Assembly: GCA_014904845.1 (NCBI GenBank)
Contig: MU119794.1
Location: 1 to 18,969, forward strand
Reading direction: 5' to 3'
DNA length: 18,969 nucleotides
From: Acephala macrosclerotiorum
Taxonomy: Eukaryota; Ascomycota; Leotiomycetes; Helotiales; Mollisiaceae
Under the pieces are notes generated by a model that searched no databases, had not been told where the DNA came from, and was given only the letters and a program-made list of their open reading frames with translations. Made by a program: the position numbers and the translations under genes. This document shows, piece after piece, positions 1-11,218 of this stretch (position 1 is its first letter; every line of letters begins with the position of its first letter).

Positions 1-2391
1 TTTAATTAAAACGTTTTTTAATTAAATAATTTTTTATTAATTTTTTTTTAATTTTTTTAAATAATAAAAAAAAATTATATTTAAAAATCAATATTTAATT
101 TAAATATTAATAATAAAATCGATTTATTTAATTTTAATTTTATCGATTTATTAAATAATTTTTTTTTTAATAATTAAATTTATTTAATTTAATTGAAAAA
201 AATTTCGAAAACGAATATTATATATTATTTAATATAAAAAACGAATTCGAAAAATAATAAAAATATTTATAATATTTTTATTTTTAAAAAATTATATTTA
301 TTTTATTTATTAAAAATAAAATAAATTTTAATATTAAATTGAATTATATAATTTTTTTTTTAATTATTTGTATTTTTAATAATTTTTCGATTTTTTTAAT
401 TCGATTTTTTTTTTATATTAAATTTATTATTAACGAGTATAATTTTTTTTTTTTTATTTTATTTCGCATTTTACAATAAATAATTTTTATATTTTTTTTT
501 CGATTATACGAATTCGAATAAATTTTTCGAATTTCGAATACTCGAATAAATTATAAATTATTTATAATAAAAATAATAAAAAACAATAATACGAAAAATA
601 TATATATTTTTAATAAAAAATAAAACGTAAACAAAAATAAAATATTTAAATAATTATAAATTATTTATAAAAAAATAAATATTTCAAATTAAATATAATA
701 TTATTATATAAAAAAAATTTATAATATAAAATATAATAAATAATTCGTAATTTTAAATAATGAAAAAAAAATCGATTTTAATATATTTTTTATTTTAATA
801 ATAAAATTAATAAATTATAAAATTATTTATAATTAAAAAATTAATTAAATAAATATAAAAATAAATATTTTATAAAAAAATTAATATTAAAATTTATATT
901 AATTTATTTAATAAATATAATATTTTAAAAATTATTAAATTAAATAAAATTTTATATAATCTCAAATATTTATTTCGTATATAATATAATATTTTTATTA
1001 AAAAAACTTTTAAAATAAAATTTTAAATTTTTTAATATTAATATTTTTATTTTTTATTGAAAAAATATAATTTTTATTATTTATATTAACAATTTTTTTA
1101 TTATTAGTAATTTACGAGAAAATATTAATATTATTAAAAAGTTTTTTAATTTTTAATTTTATATATTCAATTTAAATTTATATTATTTTTATTTAAATAT
1201 AAAAATTATTTTTTTTCGTTTTTATTATTTTTTTTCGTTTTTTATAAATATTTTATTTTTGAAATTTTTTTAAAAATAATAATATCTTAATTTATTTTAT
1301 TATTAATACTTTAATAAAATTAATAATTTATTTAATTTTAATTAAAAAAAATTATCGAATATTATTAATTTTTTTATATATATTATATTTAATATATAAT
1401 TCAATTTTATTTATATCGTTTTAATCGTTAATCGATTTATTTCGAATTCGATTAAAATATATATAAAAACGATCAAATTTCTTTTTTAATATATTTAAAA
1501 TATATTTAATATAAATTTAATTTTTCGAGAATTGATTTAATTATTTGAAAATTATATCGATTTTAATTAAATCGAAAATCGAAATATTAAATAATTAATA
1601 TTAAAATACGTTTTTAATATAAAATCGAAAATTATTAATTAATTCGTTAAATATTAATTTACAATTTCATTTTTATTTTATAAAATCGAATATATTAAAC
1701 AAATAAATATAATTAAAAAAAAATTTTAATTTTTAATTTTTTTTTAAATAAATTAATTTCGACGATTTAAATATTAATACGATTATTATTTATAAAAATA
1801 ATTAAAACGTTATTATATTTATAAAGAATTTTTAATTTTATATTCGAATTAAATATATTAATATTTAATATTATTTCGATTGTAAAAATATTATCAAAAA
1901 TTTTTTTTTTTTAAAATATATATATATATATTATAATAAATTACAAATAGATTAATAAAAATATTATTAAAAAAATAGTTTTAAAAGTTTCAAATAATTA
2001 TAAAAATCGAGTAATTTTTATAATTAAAAAAAAAAATTATTTATCGTTTAATTAATCGTTAATAAATTAATTCAAATTCGATTATAATATCGATTTTATT
2101 TATATTATTCGAATAATTATTATATAAAATGTTTTAAATTAAAATAAAATTTTTATTTAAAATCGAAATTTTTATTATTAATATTTTATTATTAGTTTTT
2201 ATTATTTTTTTTATTTATTATTTTTTTTTTTATAAAATTTTTTTTTATATAATTTTAATTATAATTTATTGAAAATATAATTAAATATTATATATAATAT
2301 ATAAAAACTTTTATATTTATTTACTCGAAAAATATAAAAATATTCGATTATATAAAAATATTAAAATAAGATTTTTTTTACTTTTTTTATA
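1..2391 (-). repeat. Repeat family copy A (about 2.3-kb unit, inverted, cut by the left window edge)
   Basis: Read on the minus strand, this segment follows copy C (5463-7750) almost end to end. The A block at 2230-2391 matches C 5480-5640, A 1330-1490 matches C 6430-6530, A 960-1340 matches C 6510-6930, A 540-960 matches C 6930-7420, and A 1-300 matches C about 7500-7740. Both copies share distinctive blocks such as ATTAAAATTAAATAAATTAT and AAAATATTAATATT. Small indels separate them; A lacks the 53-bp duplication present in C. The 5' start of the unit is near 2391, where it meets copy B head to head. The 3' end lies outside the window. No ORF is present, so it is a non-autonomous or fully decayed element, or a satellite-like unit; the class is unknown. 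Identity is high by eye but was not computed. Confidence 0.8.
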
Positions 2392-3110
2392 TATAAAAAA
2401 AATTTATTTTATATTTTCTAATAATAATAAAAACTAATAATAAAATACTAATAATAAAAATTACGATTTTAAATAAAAAATTTATTTTAATTTAAAGTAT
2501 TTTATACAATAATTATTTAAATAATATAAATAAAACTAATATTATAATCGAATTTATTCGAATTAAATTCGAATTAATTTATAAACGATTAATTAAACGA
2601 TAAATAATTTTTTTTTTTTGATTATAAAATTATTCGATTTTTATAATTATTATTCGAAATTTTTAAAATTATTTTTTTAATAGTACTTTTATTAATTTAT
2701 TTGCAATTTATTATAACGTATAAATTTATTTTAAATTTATTTTTTTTCGACAATTTTTTTATAAATAAAATAATATTAAATATTAATATATTTAATTTAA
2801 ACGTAAAATTAAAAATTCTTTGTAAATATAATAATATTTTAATTATTTTTATAAATAATATTAATATTAATATTTAAATTACTAGAATTAATTTGTTTAA
2901 AAAAAACTTTGAAATTAAATAATTTTTTTAATTACGTTCGTTTATTCGATATACTCGATTTTATATAAAAAAAAATCGTAAATTAACGTTTAATAAATTA
3001 ATTAATAATTAATAATTTTATATTAAATTGAAATATATATTTCGATATTAATTATTTAATATTTCGATTATCGATTTAATCGAAATTTATATAGTTTTTA
3101 AGCGATTAAT
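1528..3110. repeat. Large inverted repeat formed by copies A and B, arms about 690 bp
   Basis: The left arm (about 1528-2207) is the reverse complement of the right arm (about 2420-3110), separated by about 210 bases of A-specific sequence. Matching blocks can be followed through both arms. For example, the TTATCGTTTAATTAATCGTT block at 2041-2060 pairs with the ACGATTAATTAAACGATAA block at 2584-2602. The AAATCGAAATATTAAATAAT block near 1575-1595 pairs with the ATTATTTAATATTTCGAT block near 3050-3068. Mismatches and small indels are scattered throughout. Transcription across it would give a long, imperfect RNA hairpin. No promoter is recognisable, so transcription is not shown. Confidence 0.8.
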
Positions 3111-3147
3111 ATTAGAAAATAAAAATAAAATATTTATTGTATATTTT
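2392..3147 (+). repeat. Repeat family copy B (3'-truncated, head to head with copy A)
   Basis: This plus-strand copy starts at the centre of a 20-bp palindrome (2382-2401: seven T, ATATAT, seven A). From about 2420 it matches C 5660-6360 and the reverse complement of A 2207-1528. Shared markers include AATACTAATAATAAAA, TTTATTTGCAATTTATTATA and CGTTTAATAAA. Compared with A and C, B lacks roughly 170 bases just inside the 5' end. It stops after about 750 bases, at a run of 17 A (3148-3164), after which copy D begins. It has no coding potential. The truncation could come from recombination, incomplete copying or deletion, which I cannot distinguish. Confidence 0.78.
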
Positions 3148-3164
3148 AAAAAAAAAAAAAAAAA
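3148..3164 (+). repeat. A17 homopolymer at the B/D junction
   Basis: Seventeen consecutive A residues end copy B. They are followed at once by C, six T and ATATAT, the landmark at the start of copy D. A similar A15 run (5463-5477) followed by five T and ATATAT stands at the D/C junction. The run may be a poly(A)-like 3' end or a slippage-prone part of the unit boundary. In DNA this rich in A runs the individual tract is unremarkable; its position is what matters. Confidence 0.6.
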
Positions 3165-5410
3165 CTTTTTTATATATTTTATATAAAATAAAAAATTAAA
3201 AAATAAAATAAAATTTTATTTTAATATTTCTATAAATTAAATATAAAAATAGAAATTAATATTTATATATTTAATATTAAAATATACTTTTGATAAATTA
3301 TTTAAATATAATTAAAATTTAATAATAAAAAAAAATCTATAAAAAAATAATAATCAAAAAAAAAAAATTCGATTTAAAATTTGAAATCGATATTAAATAA
3401 AAATAAAAATTAAAATACAATAAAAATTCGATTAATTCGATAAATAAAAAAAAAATCGAAAATAATTAAATAAAATATTTATTAAACAATAAAAAATCGA
3501 TTTAAATTAAAAACGAAAAATAAAAACAATAATTAAAAAAAAAAATTTCGAGTAAAAAAATTTTATATTATTTTATTTTTATAATTTTTTTAAAAATTTA
3601 AAATTTATTTTAATATAAAACTTTAATAAAATTATTTGTAATTTATTTCAATATTTCAATATATTTTAATTTTATACGATTTTTAACGATTTTTTCTCGT
3701 ATAAAATAATATTAAATATTGATATATTTTAATCGATCGTAAAATTACAAATTTTTAATTAAAATAATAATTATATTAAAATCGAAATTTAAATTCGAAT
3801 AAATTTATTTAAAAAATCTCTATAATTATATAATTTTTTTAATAGTATTTATTTAATCAATATATTTCGTTTTATATAAAAAAAATAAAATCGTAAATTA
3901 ATATTTAAAAAACTAAAAAATAATTACAAATTCGACGTTAAATATATATTTAAAAATAAAATATCGAGTATTCGAATTATTAATTTAATTAAAATTTGTA
4001 TAATTTAATAAAAATTTAATAAATTCTCGAAAAACAAATTTTATAAAAAAAATAAATTTAAAATATTAAAAAATTCATTTTACGACGAATATATAAATTA
4101 AAAAAAAAATTAAAAAAAATCGATTTATAATTAAAATTATAAATATTAAATCGAATAATATATCGAATATAATATATATAAAAAAAATCGATCGTAAATT
4201 AATAATACTATTGAAAGTATTTATTAATTTAATAATAAATATTAATAAAAATAAAATAATTAAAGATTTTTATTAAAATATAAATCGAAATATAATTCGT
4301 TATAAAATAATTTTTAAAAATTTTACGAAAATAAATATTTTAAAAAATATAAAAAATATAATTTTAATAATTTTAATTAATTTTTATTTCGAAATAAAAA
4401 TAATATAAATCAAAATTAAATATTTAAAATCGACGTTTAAAATAATTTTTTAAATTATTAATATTAATTATCGAATTATTAATAATAAAAAAATCGTTAA
4501 TATAAATAATAATAATTGTTTTTTTTAGTAAAAAATTGAAAATCGAATTTAATAAAAAAAAAAAATTAAAATATTATATTCTACTCGAAAAAATTATTTG
4601 AAATTATAAAATTTTTTATTAAATTTAATCGTTTTAAAAACGTTATAATTAATAAAAAAATCGATATAAATTTTTTTTTTCGATTTTATTATAAAAAAAA
4701 AAATTTTAACGTTTATTTATTTTAATTTTTAATTATAAATAATAATAAAAATAAAAAAAATTTTATAGTTTATAAATTTAATTATAAAAACGAACGTTTT
4801 ATTAAAATTTAAATCGTATTATTATTTAAAATTTCGAATTATTTACTATATTTTATATTAAAAAAAATTTTTAATTATTCGAAATATTTATTATATTTTA
4901 TATTTTATTATTAATTAAAAATTTATATTTTTTTATAATTATTATTTTTTAATGTTTTTATTATAATAATATTATAATTTTTTAAAAAATTCGAAATTCG
5001 AAAAATTCGATAAAAAAAAACGTTTAAAAAAATAAAAAAATAAAAATTAAAAATTAAAAAAATTGAAAAAATTATTATTTCGTTAAAAATACAATAAAAT
5101 ATATTTATTAAAAATAAAAAAAATTTCAATTTATTTTTCGATTTTAATTTCGATAAATAAATTTTTTTTTTTATAATTTAAAACGATTAATATATTAATT
5201 TATAAATTCAATATTGTTTTTAAAATTCGAATATTAAAAAATAAATTAATTAATTAATTTTTTCGATGAAATAATTTCGAATAATAAATCGAAAAACGAG
5301 AAATATAAATTATTAATAAATTAACGCGACGAAATAATTTTATATAATTTATTTTTATTTTTATTTTATTTTTTATAATTCGAATTATATTTTAATTTTT
5401 AAAAAAATTA
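3165..5410 (+). repeat. Repeat family copy D (apparently full unit)
   Basis: This copy starts after A17 with the T-run/ATATAT landmark, and the next block (TTTTAATATTTCTATAAATT, 3220-3239) matches C near 5512-5531. It continues with a diverged middle (3550-4230) that still keeps recognisable family blocks, for example ATAAAATAATATTAAATATT at 3700-3719. The segment 4120-4200 matches the CGAATATAATATATATAAAA region of C. The 3' third (4440-5410) is much closer to copy E (9650-10705) than to copy C. It ends where copy C begins, giving a head-to-tail pair of about 2.25 kb per unit. No ORF of useful length exists. The middle is the least certain part of the match. Confidence 0.7.
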
Positions 5411-7034
5411 ATATTAAAAAATATAAAATAAATATTTATTTTTTATTATTATTAATATATATAAAAAAAAAAAAAAATTTTTATATATAAAAAAAATAAA
5501 AAAAATGTTATTTTAATATTTTTATACAATTAAATATTTTTATATATTTTAAACGAGCGAATACAAAAATTCTTATATAATATATATAATATTTAATTAT
5601 ATTTTTAATAAATTATAATTGAAATTATATAAAAAAAAAATTTATAAAAAATAATAAATAATAAATAAAAAATGCAATAAAATACTAATAATAAAATACT
5701 AATAATCAAAATTACAATTTTAAATAAAAAATTTATTTTAATTTAAAATATTTTATATAATAATTATTTGAATAATATAAATAAAATCGATATTGTAATT
5801 AAATATATTTAAATCGAAATAGAATTAATTTACAAATAATCAATCAATAACAAAAAATAATTTTCTTTTTTAATTATAAAAATTATTCGATTTTTATAAT
5901 TATTTGAAATTTTTAAAACGATTTTTTCGATAATATTTTCGTTAATTTATTTGCAATTTATTATAACGTATAAATATATTTTAAATTTTTTTTTTAAAAT
6001 AATTTTTTTATAAATAAAATAATATTAAATTTTAATATATTTAATTCGAGTATAAAATTAAAAAAAATTTATAAGTATAATAATATTTTAATTATTTTTA
6101 TAAATAATAATAATATTAGTATTAAAATTATTAAAATTGATTTATTTAAAAAAATTTTAAAATTAAATCGTTTTTTTGATTATATTTATTTATTTAATAT
6201 ATTTAATTTTATAAAATGAAAAAAATATTATTAATTAACGTTTAATAAACTAATTAATAATTATCGATTTTACATTGAAAATATAATCGAATATTAATCG
6301 TTTAATATTATAATTATTAATTTAATCGAAATTAATATAATTTTCAAATAATTAAATCAATTTTTAAAAAATTAAATTTATATTAAATATATTTTAAATA
6401 TATTGAAAATTTTTTTTTATTATTTTTATATATATTTTAATCGAATTTAAAACGAATCAATTAACGATTAAAACAATATAAATAAAATTAAATTATATAT
6501 CGAATATAATATATATAAAAAAATTAATAATAAATTAATATATTTATTAAAAAAATATATATATATTTAATAATTTTTTTCGATTAAAATTAAATAAATT
6601 ATTAATTTTATTAAAATATTAACGATCGAATAAATCGATATATTATTATTTTTAAAAATATTTCAAAAATAAATTATTTATAAAAAACGAAAAAAATAAT
6701 AAAAACGATTTTAAATAATCTTTATATTTAAATAAAAATAATATAAATTAAAATCGAATATATAAAAATAAAAATTGAAATTTTTTTTAATAATATTAAT
6801 ATTTTTTTATAAATTATTAATATAAATAATAATAATTGTATTTTTTTTAATAAAAAATAAAAATATTAATATTGAAAAATTTAAAATTTTATTTTGAGAA
6901 AAAATTAATAAAAATATTATATTATATATAAAATAATTATTTAGAATTATATAAAATTTTATTTAATTTAATAATTTTTAAAATATTATATTGCATAAAT
7001 AAATCGATATAAATTTTAATATTAATTTTTTCGT

Positions 7035-7141
7035 AAAAAAAAATTTTTTTTTATATTTATTTAATTAATTTTTTAATTATAAATAATAAAAAAAAATTTT
7101 TTTTTTATATTTATTTAATTAATTTTTTAATTATAAATAAT
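7035..7141. repeat. Two-copy tandem duplication, unit 53-54 bp, inside copy C
   Basis: Unit 1 (7035-7087) and unit 2 (7088-7141) are identical except for one extra T in the second T-run (9 versus 10). Each contains an A-run, a T-run, then ATATTTATTTAATTAATT and a TTATAAATAATAA tail. The orthologous place in copy A (about 810-855, minus strand) has a single unit. The duplication therefore arose after the two copies separated, and its near identity means it is young. Confidence 0.9.
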
Positions 7142-7439
7142 AAAAAAAAAAAATCGTTTTATAATTTATTAATTTTATAATTAAAATAAAAATCTCGAAA
7201 AAATTAAATTTTTTTTATTATTTGAAATCGTAAATTATTTATTATATTTTATATTATAAAAATTTTTTTATAATATTATATTTAATTCGAAATATTTATT
7301 TTTTTATAAATAATTTATAATTATTTAAATATTATATTTTTATTTATATTTTATTTTTTATTAAAAATTTTTTTTTTATATTATCGTTTTTTATTATTTT
7401 TATTATAAACAATTTATAATTTATATAATTAAAAAAAAA

Positions 7440-7459
7440 ATATATATATATATATATAT
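7440..7459. repeat. Alternating TA microsatellite, 20 bp
   Basis: This is a pure alternation of A and T over 20 bases, directly after a run of A. Shorter pure alternations occur at 1916-1931 and 6555-6566. No function is implied. Confidence 0.9.
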
Positions 7460-7750
7460 TAATAATAAATTCGATATAAAAAAAATTTAAATTAAAAAAA
7501 TTAAAAAATTATTAAAAATACAAATAATTAAAAAAATTTAATTATTAAAAATAAAAAGATTTTAATAAATTAATAAAATTAAAAAAAATTGATTATTAAT
7601 AAAAAAAAATTAAATAAATTAATTTTATTATTAATATTTAAATTAAAATTTAATTTTTAAATATAATTTTTTTTTGATTATTTAAAAAAATTGAAATTTT
7701 TTTAATAAAAAATTATTTGATTAAAAAATATTTTAATTAAATTTAATAAA

Positions 7751-9639
7751 AAAAATTTATATTAAAAATTTAATTAATAATTCACGTGAAAATAATAAAA
7801 CGATTTAATAATTATAAATTAAAAATATAATCAAAAAATAAAAAATTATTAATTTTATATTATTAAATAATTAATTAATTTTATATAATTAATAAATTAA
7901 TTTTTAATTATTAATCGTTTTTTTTTGTAATTTATATTAAATAAAAATATTAAAATTAATAAATAAAATAAAATAACGAATTTTAATACGAATTTTAATA
8001 TTAAAAAACAAATTAACGATTTAATTGAATTTATAAAATAATTTATAAATTATTGAAATTTGTATTTGTATTTATTTTTTAAAATAAATTTATTTTAAAA
8101 AATACGTTTAATTTTTCTAATTAAAATTATTTGAATAATATAATCGTTTAATTTTAAGATTTTATATAAAATATTTTTTTTGTATTTAATTAAAAATTTT
8201 CAAATAATTTTATTGTGATTTTTTTAATTTTTATTAAAATTGTAATAATAAATAATAAAATCGAAAATTTTAATATAATTATAATTAAATTTTTTATTAT
8301 ATTATATTTCGAATAATAATATATTAATTATAAAATAATATAATCGAAAATAAAAATAATATATATATTTAATTATTTAATTTTTATTTCAATATTTAAA
8401 ATAATTTTTAAAATAAATAAAACAATTTATAATTTCGTTTTTAAATTTAATAATATACGTTTACGTTAATTTTATTTTATTATATTTAAACGTAATAAAA
8501 AATTGATTATTATTAAATTTTTTAATAAAAATTAAATTAATTATATTAAAATAATTATACGATTTTTATTTTATTTTTTTTATATAATATATATATTATA
8601 AATATATAATTTATTTTTAAATTTTATTATAAAATCGATTAAAAATTTATTAAATTTTTAAATATTGAAATAATTTATACGATTATATTAAATAAATTTA
8701 TTTTAAATAATAATATAAATTTCGAATAATTTAAATAAATAAAAATTTTATTTAATTAAAATTTTAATTATTAAAATAATAATTATTATAAAATAATATA
8801 AAAAAAATTATTTAATTCAATTAAAAAATTAAAAATTATTTCGTATAATAATATTTATTTTATATTTATCGATTATTTATAAAATTGAATTGTTATAAAA
8901 TTATAAATAAAAAATTAAAAAATCGAAATAAAATTATATAATTTTATAAACGAATATTATTTAATATTAATAAAAGTAAATATTATTAATTTATTATTCG
9001 AATTTAAAATCGAAATAAAATCATTTTTAATTTTTTTGAATTTAATTTGTTTTTTTATATTTTCGTATAATTCGAAATTATTAAATCGAAAATTAATAAA
9101 TTAAAATCGATTTACAATAATATAATTAGTACAATTAATATTAATAATTTAATTATTTTTAAGAAATTCAATAAAAATCCAAAAAATTATATTAAATAAA
9201 AATAAAATAAAAACGAAAAAATAAATAAATATAAAAATCGATTTATTATTAATAATTAAAAATTGAAAATTGTAAATTATAATTATAATCGTATTAATAA
9301 ATTTTTACAAATAAAATAAAAAACAATATAAATTTAATTAAAAATTTTGATTTTTTTAAAAATAAATTTTTCGTATTATTCGATTTCTATTTATTATTAA
9401 ATTTTTTTTTTTTAGTATTAAAATTTTTTTTAAAATAAATATATTTAATAAAATATTTAATTTCGATATAATATAATTTTTTATAATAATTGTAGAAATT
9501 TTAAATATTTAATAAACAATTATTAAGTATAAAAACAATTTCGATTTTAATAATAATAAATAAATTTTATTATTGTTTTTTATTGAACGTTTTTTGAATT
9601 ATTATATTTTATTCGATTGTAAAATTATTAAACGTTTAA
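7751..9639. other. AT-rich non-coding stretch without recognised copies
   Basis: I see no ORF, RNA gene or clear match to the repeat family here. CpG remains the main context of C and G, as in the repeats. The one sequence that stands out is a 10-bp palindrome containing CACGTG at 7781-7790, a rare C/G-rich hexamer in this background. Old repeat copies may be hidden by divergence. Confidence 0.6.
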
Positions 9640-10705
9640 ATAAAATTGTAAATAATTTTTTAAATCGTTAATATTGATTATTGAATTACTAATAATAAAA
9701 AAATTATTGATATAAATAATAATAATTGTTTTTTCTCCATAAAAAAATTGAAAATCGAATTTAATAAAAAAAAAATTTAAAATATTATATTATACTCGAA
9801 AAATTTATTTAAAATTATAAAAAGTTTTATTAAATTTAATTGTTTTAAAAATATTACAATTAATAAAAAAATCGATATAAATTTCTTTTTCGATCTTACT
9901 ATAAAAAAAAAGCAATTTTAACGTTTATTTATTTCAATTTTTAATTATAAATAATAATAAAAATAAAAATAATTTTATAATTTATAGATTTAATTATAAA
10001 AACAAACGTTTTATTAAAATCAAAATCGTATTATTATTTAAAATCTCGAATTATTTATTTTATTTTATATTAAAAAAAAATTTATAATTTTTTTTTTAAT
10101 TTTAAAATTTTTTTTATTAAAAACTTTTAATTATTCGAAATATTTATTATATTTTATATTTCGTTATTAATTAAAAATTTATATTTTTTTATAATTATTA
10201 TTTTTTAATATTTTTATTATAATAATATTATAGTTTTTTAAAAAAAATTAAAATTCGAAAAATTCGATAAAAAAATCAATATTTAAAAAAGTAAAAAAAA
10301 AAATTTCATTGAAAAAAAAAAGTAAATAAAAAAAAATTAAAAATTAAAAAAATCGAAAAAATTATTATTTCGTCGAAAATATAATAAAATATATTTATTG
10401 AAAATAAAAAAATTTTCGATTTATTTTTCGATTTTAATTTTAATAAATAAAGTATTTTTTCGTAATTCGAGACGATAAATATATTAATTCGTAAATTCGA
10501 TATTTTTTTTAAAATTCGAATTTTAAAAAATAAATTAATTAATTAGTTTTTTCAATGAAATAATTTCGAATAATAAATCGAAAAATGAAAAATGTAAACT
10601 ATTAATAAGTTAATATAGTAGAATAGTTTTATATATTTTTATTTTTATTTTATTTTTTTATTTTCGTCGTTCGAATTATATTTTAATTTTTAAAAATTTT
10701 TATTT
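9640..10705 (+). repeat. Repeat family copy E (5'-truncated; close relative of the copy D 3' third)
   Basis: This segment aligns nearly base for base with copy D 4437-5410. Shared long blocks include the run containing ATAAATAATAATAATTGTTT (D about 4502, E about 9712), AATTATTCGAAATATTTATT (D 4873, E 10129) and AATTTCGAATAATAAATCGA (D 5273, E 10562). E has about 43 extra bases at 10081-10128 and about 30 extra near 10285-10330. The match fades on the left at about 9640, so the first half of the unit is absent. It is separated from the main cluster by about 1.9 kb. Identity looks near 85-90% outside indels, judged by eye. Confidence 0.85.
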
Positions 10706-10919
10706 TTAATTTCTTGAAATAAAATTTTTTTTTTTCGAAAAAATTAATTTAATTAAAAAACGTTTTTATCGAATTCAAAAAAAATTTAAATCGATAATAA
10801 AATAATTGAAAAATTTAAAAATAAAGTAAATTGTTTATTGTAAATTGAAAAAAAATTCAAAAATTTAATTTCAATTACTCGAATCGAAACAAATATCGAA
10901 TTATAATTTATAATTGAAT
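10706..10919. other. AT-rich spacer between copy E and the compositional island
   Basis: No gene or repeat copy is recognisable. C and G become gradually more frequent toward the island. Confidence 0.5.
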
Positions 10920-10972
10920 TTTAAAAATACTTTAGCGTTCGCATATAGTGAAATCTTACGATATTGAAATTG

Positions 10973-11010
10973 CGATAACGGTTCTATAAATTTTAACGAT
11001 TTCGTTATCG
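10973..11010. repeat. Inverted repeat, CGATAACG / CGTTATCG, 8-bp arms
   Basis: The perfect 8-bp arms lie at 10973-10980 and 11003-11010 with a 22-base loop. Arms rich in C and G are unlikely by chance in this AT background, but within the island they are less exceptional. Confidence 0.7.
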
Positions 11011-11218
11011 AAATTTTAATTTCAAAATCTCGAGAACGATTTCACTTTTCGAGAACGATTCTAGTTTTTGAATGAGTATTACAAAAATACTTTTTTATTC
11101 TTTTTTAGATTTTGTATTCTTAGAAATTGATATTATTTAATATTTTGAATTAAAATTATTAGTTCAATTAATGCGCATAATACGCTAATAGTATTTATAG
11201 AATATAGTAATTTTACAA

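Larger units (their letters stand above)
5463..7750 (+). repeat. Repeat family copy C (longest plus-strand copy)
   Basis: This copy opens with A15 (5463-5477), five T and ATATATA, then follows the reverse complement of copy A block by block to about 7745. The last clear shared block is the TTAATAAAAAATTATTTGAT region near 7700-7720, matching A 25-45. It directly follows copy D, so D and C form a tandem pair. Copy C carries a private 53-54-bp tandem duplication at 7035-7141 and a TA run at 7440-7459. Its true 3' end is not defined, because copy A is cut by the window edge at the same point. It is non-coding on both strands. Confidence 0.78.

Noticed and set aside
3400..3550. Start of a separate element between copies B and D
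   Set aside because: Blocks at 3220-3240 and 3300-3360 already follow the start of copy C, so this is better read as a diverged part of copy D.
4923..5129. 68-codon minus-strand open frame rich in F, I, N, Y and K
   Set aside because: Its first codon is TTG, not ATG. Its composition is just what AT-rich DNA gives by chance. It lies inside repeat copy D. In copy E the start codon becomes TCG and about 30 extra bases interrupt the frame, so nothing has preserved it.
7781..7790. CACGTG palindrome as an E-box regulatory site
   Set aside because: A single six-base match with no gene nearby is not evidence of regulation.
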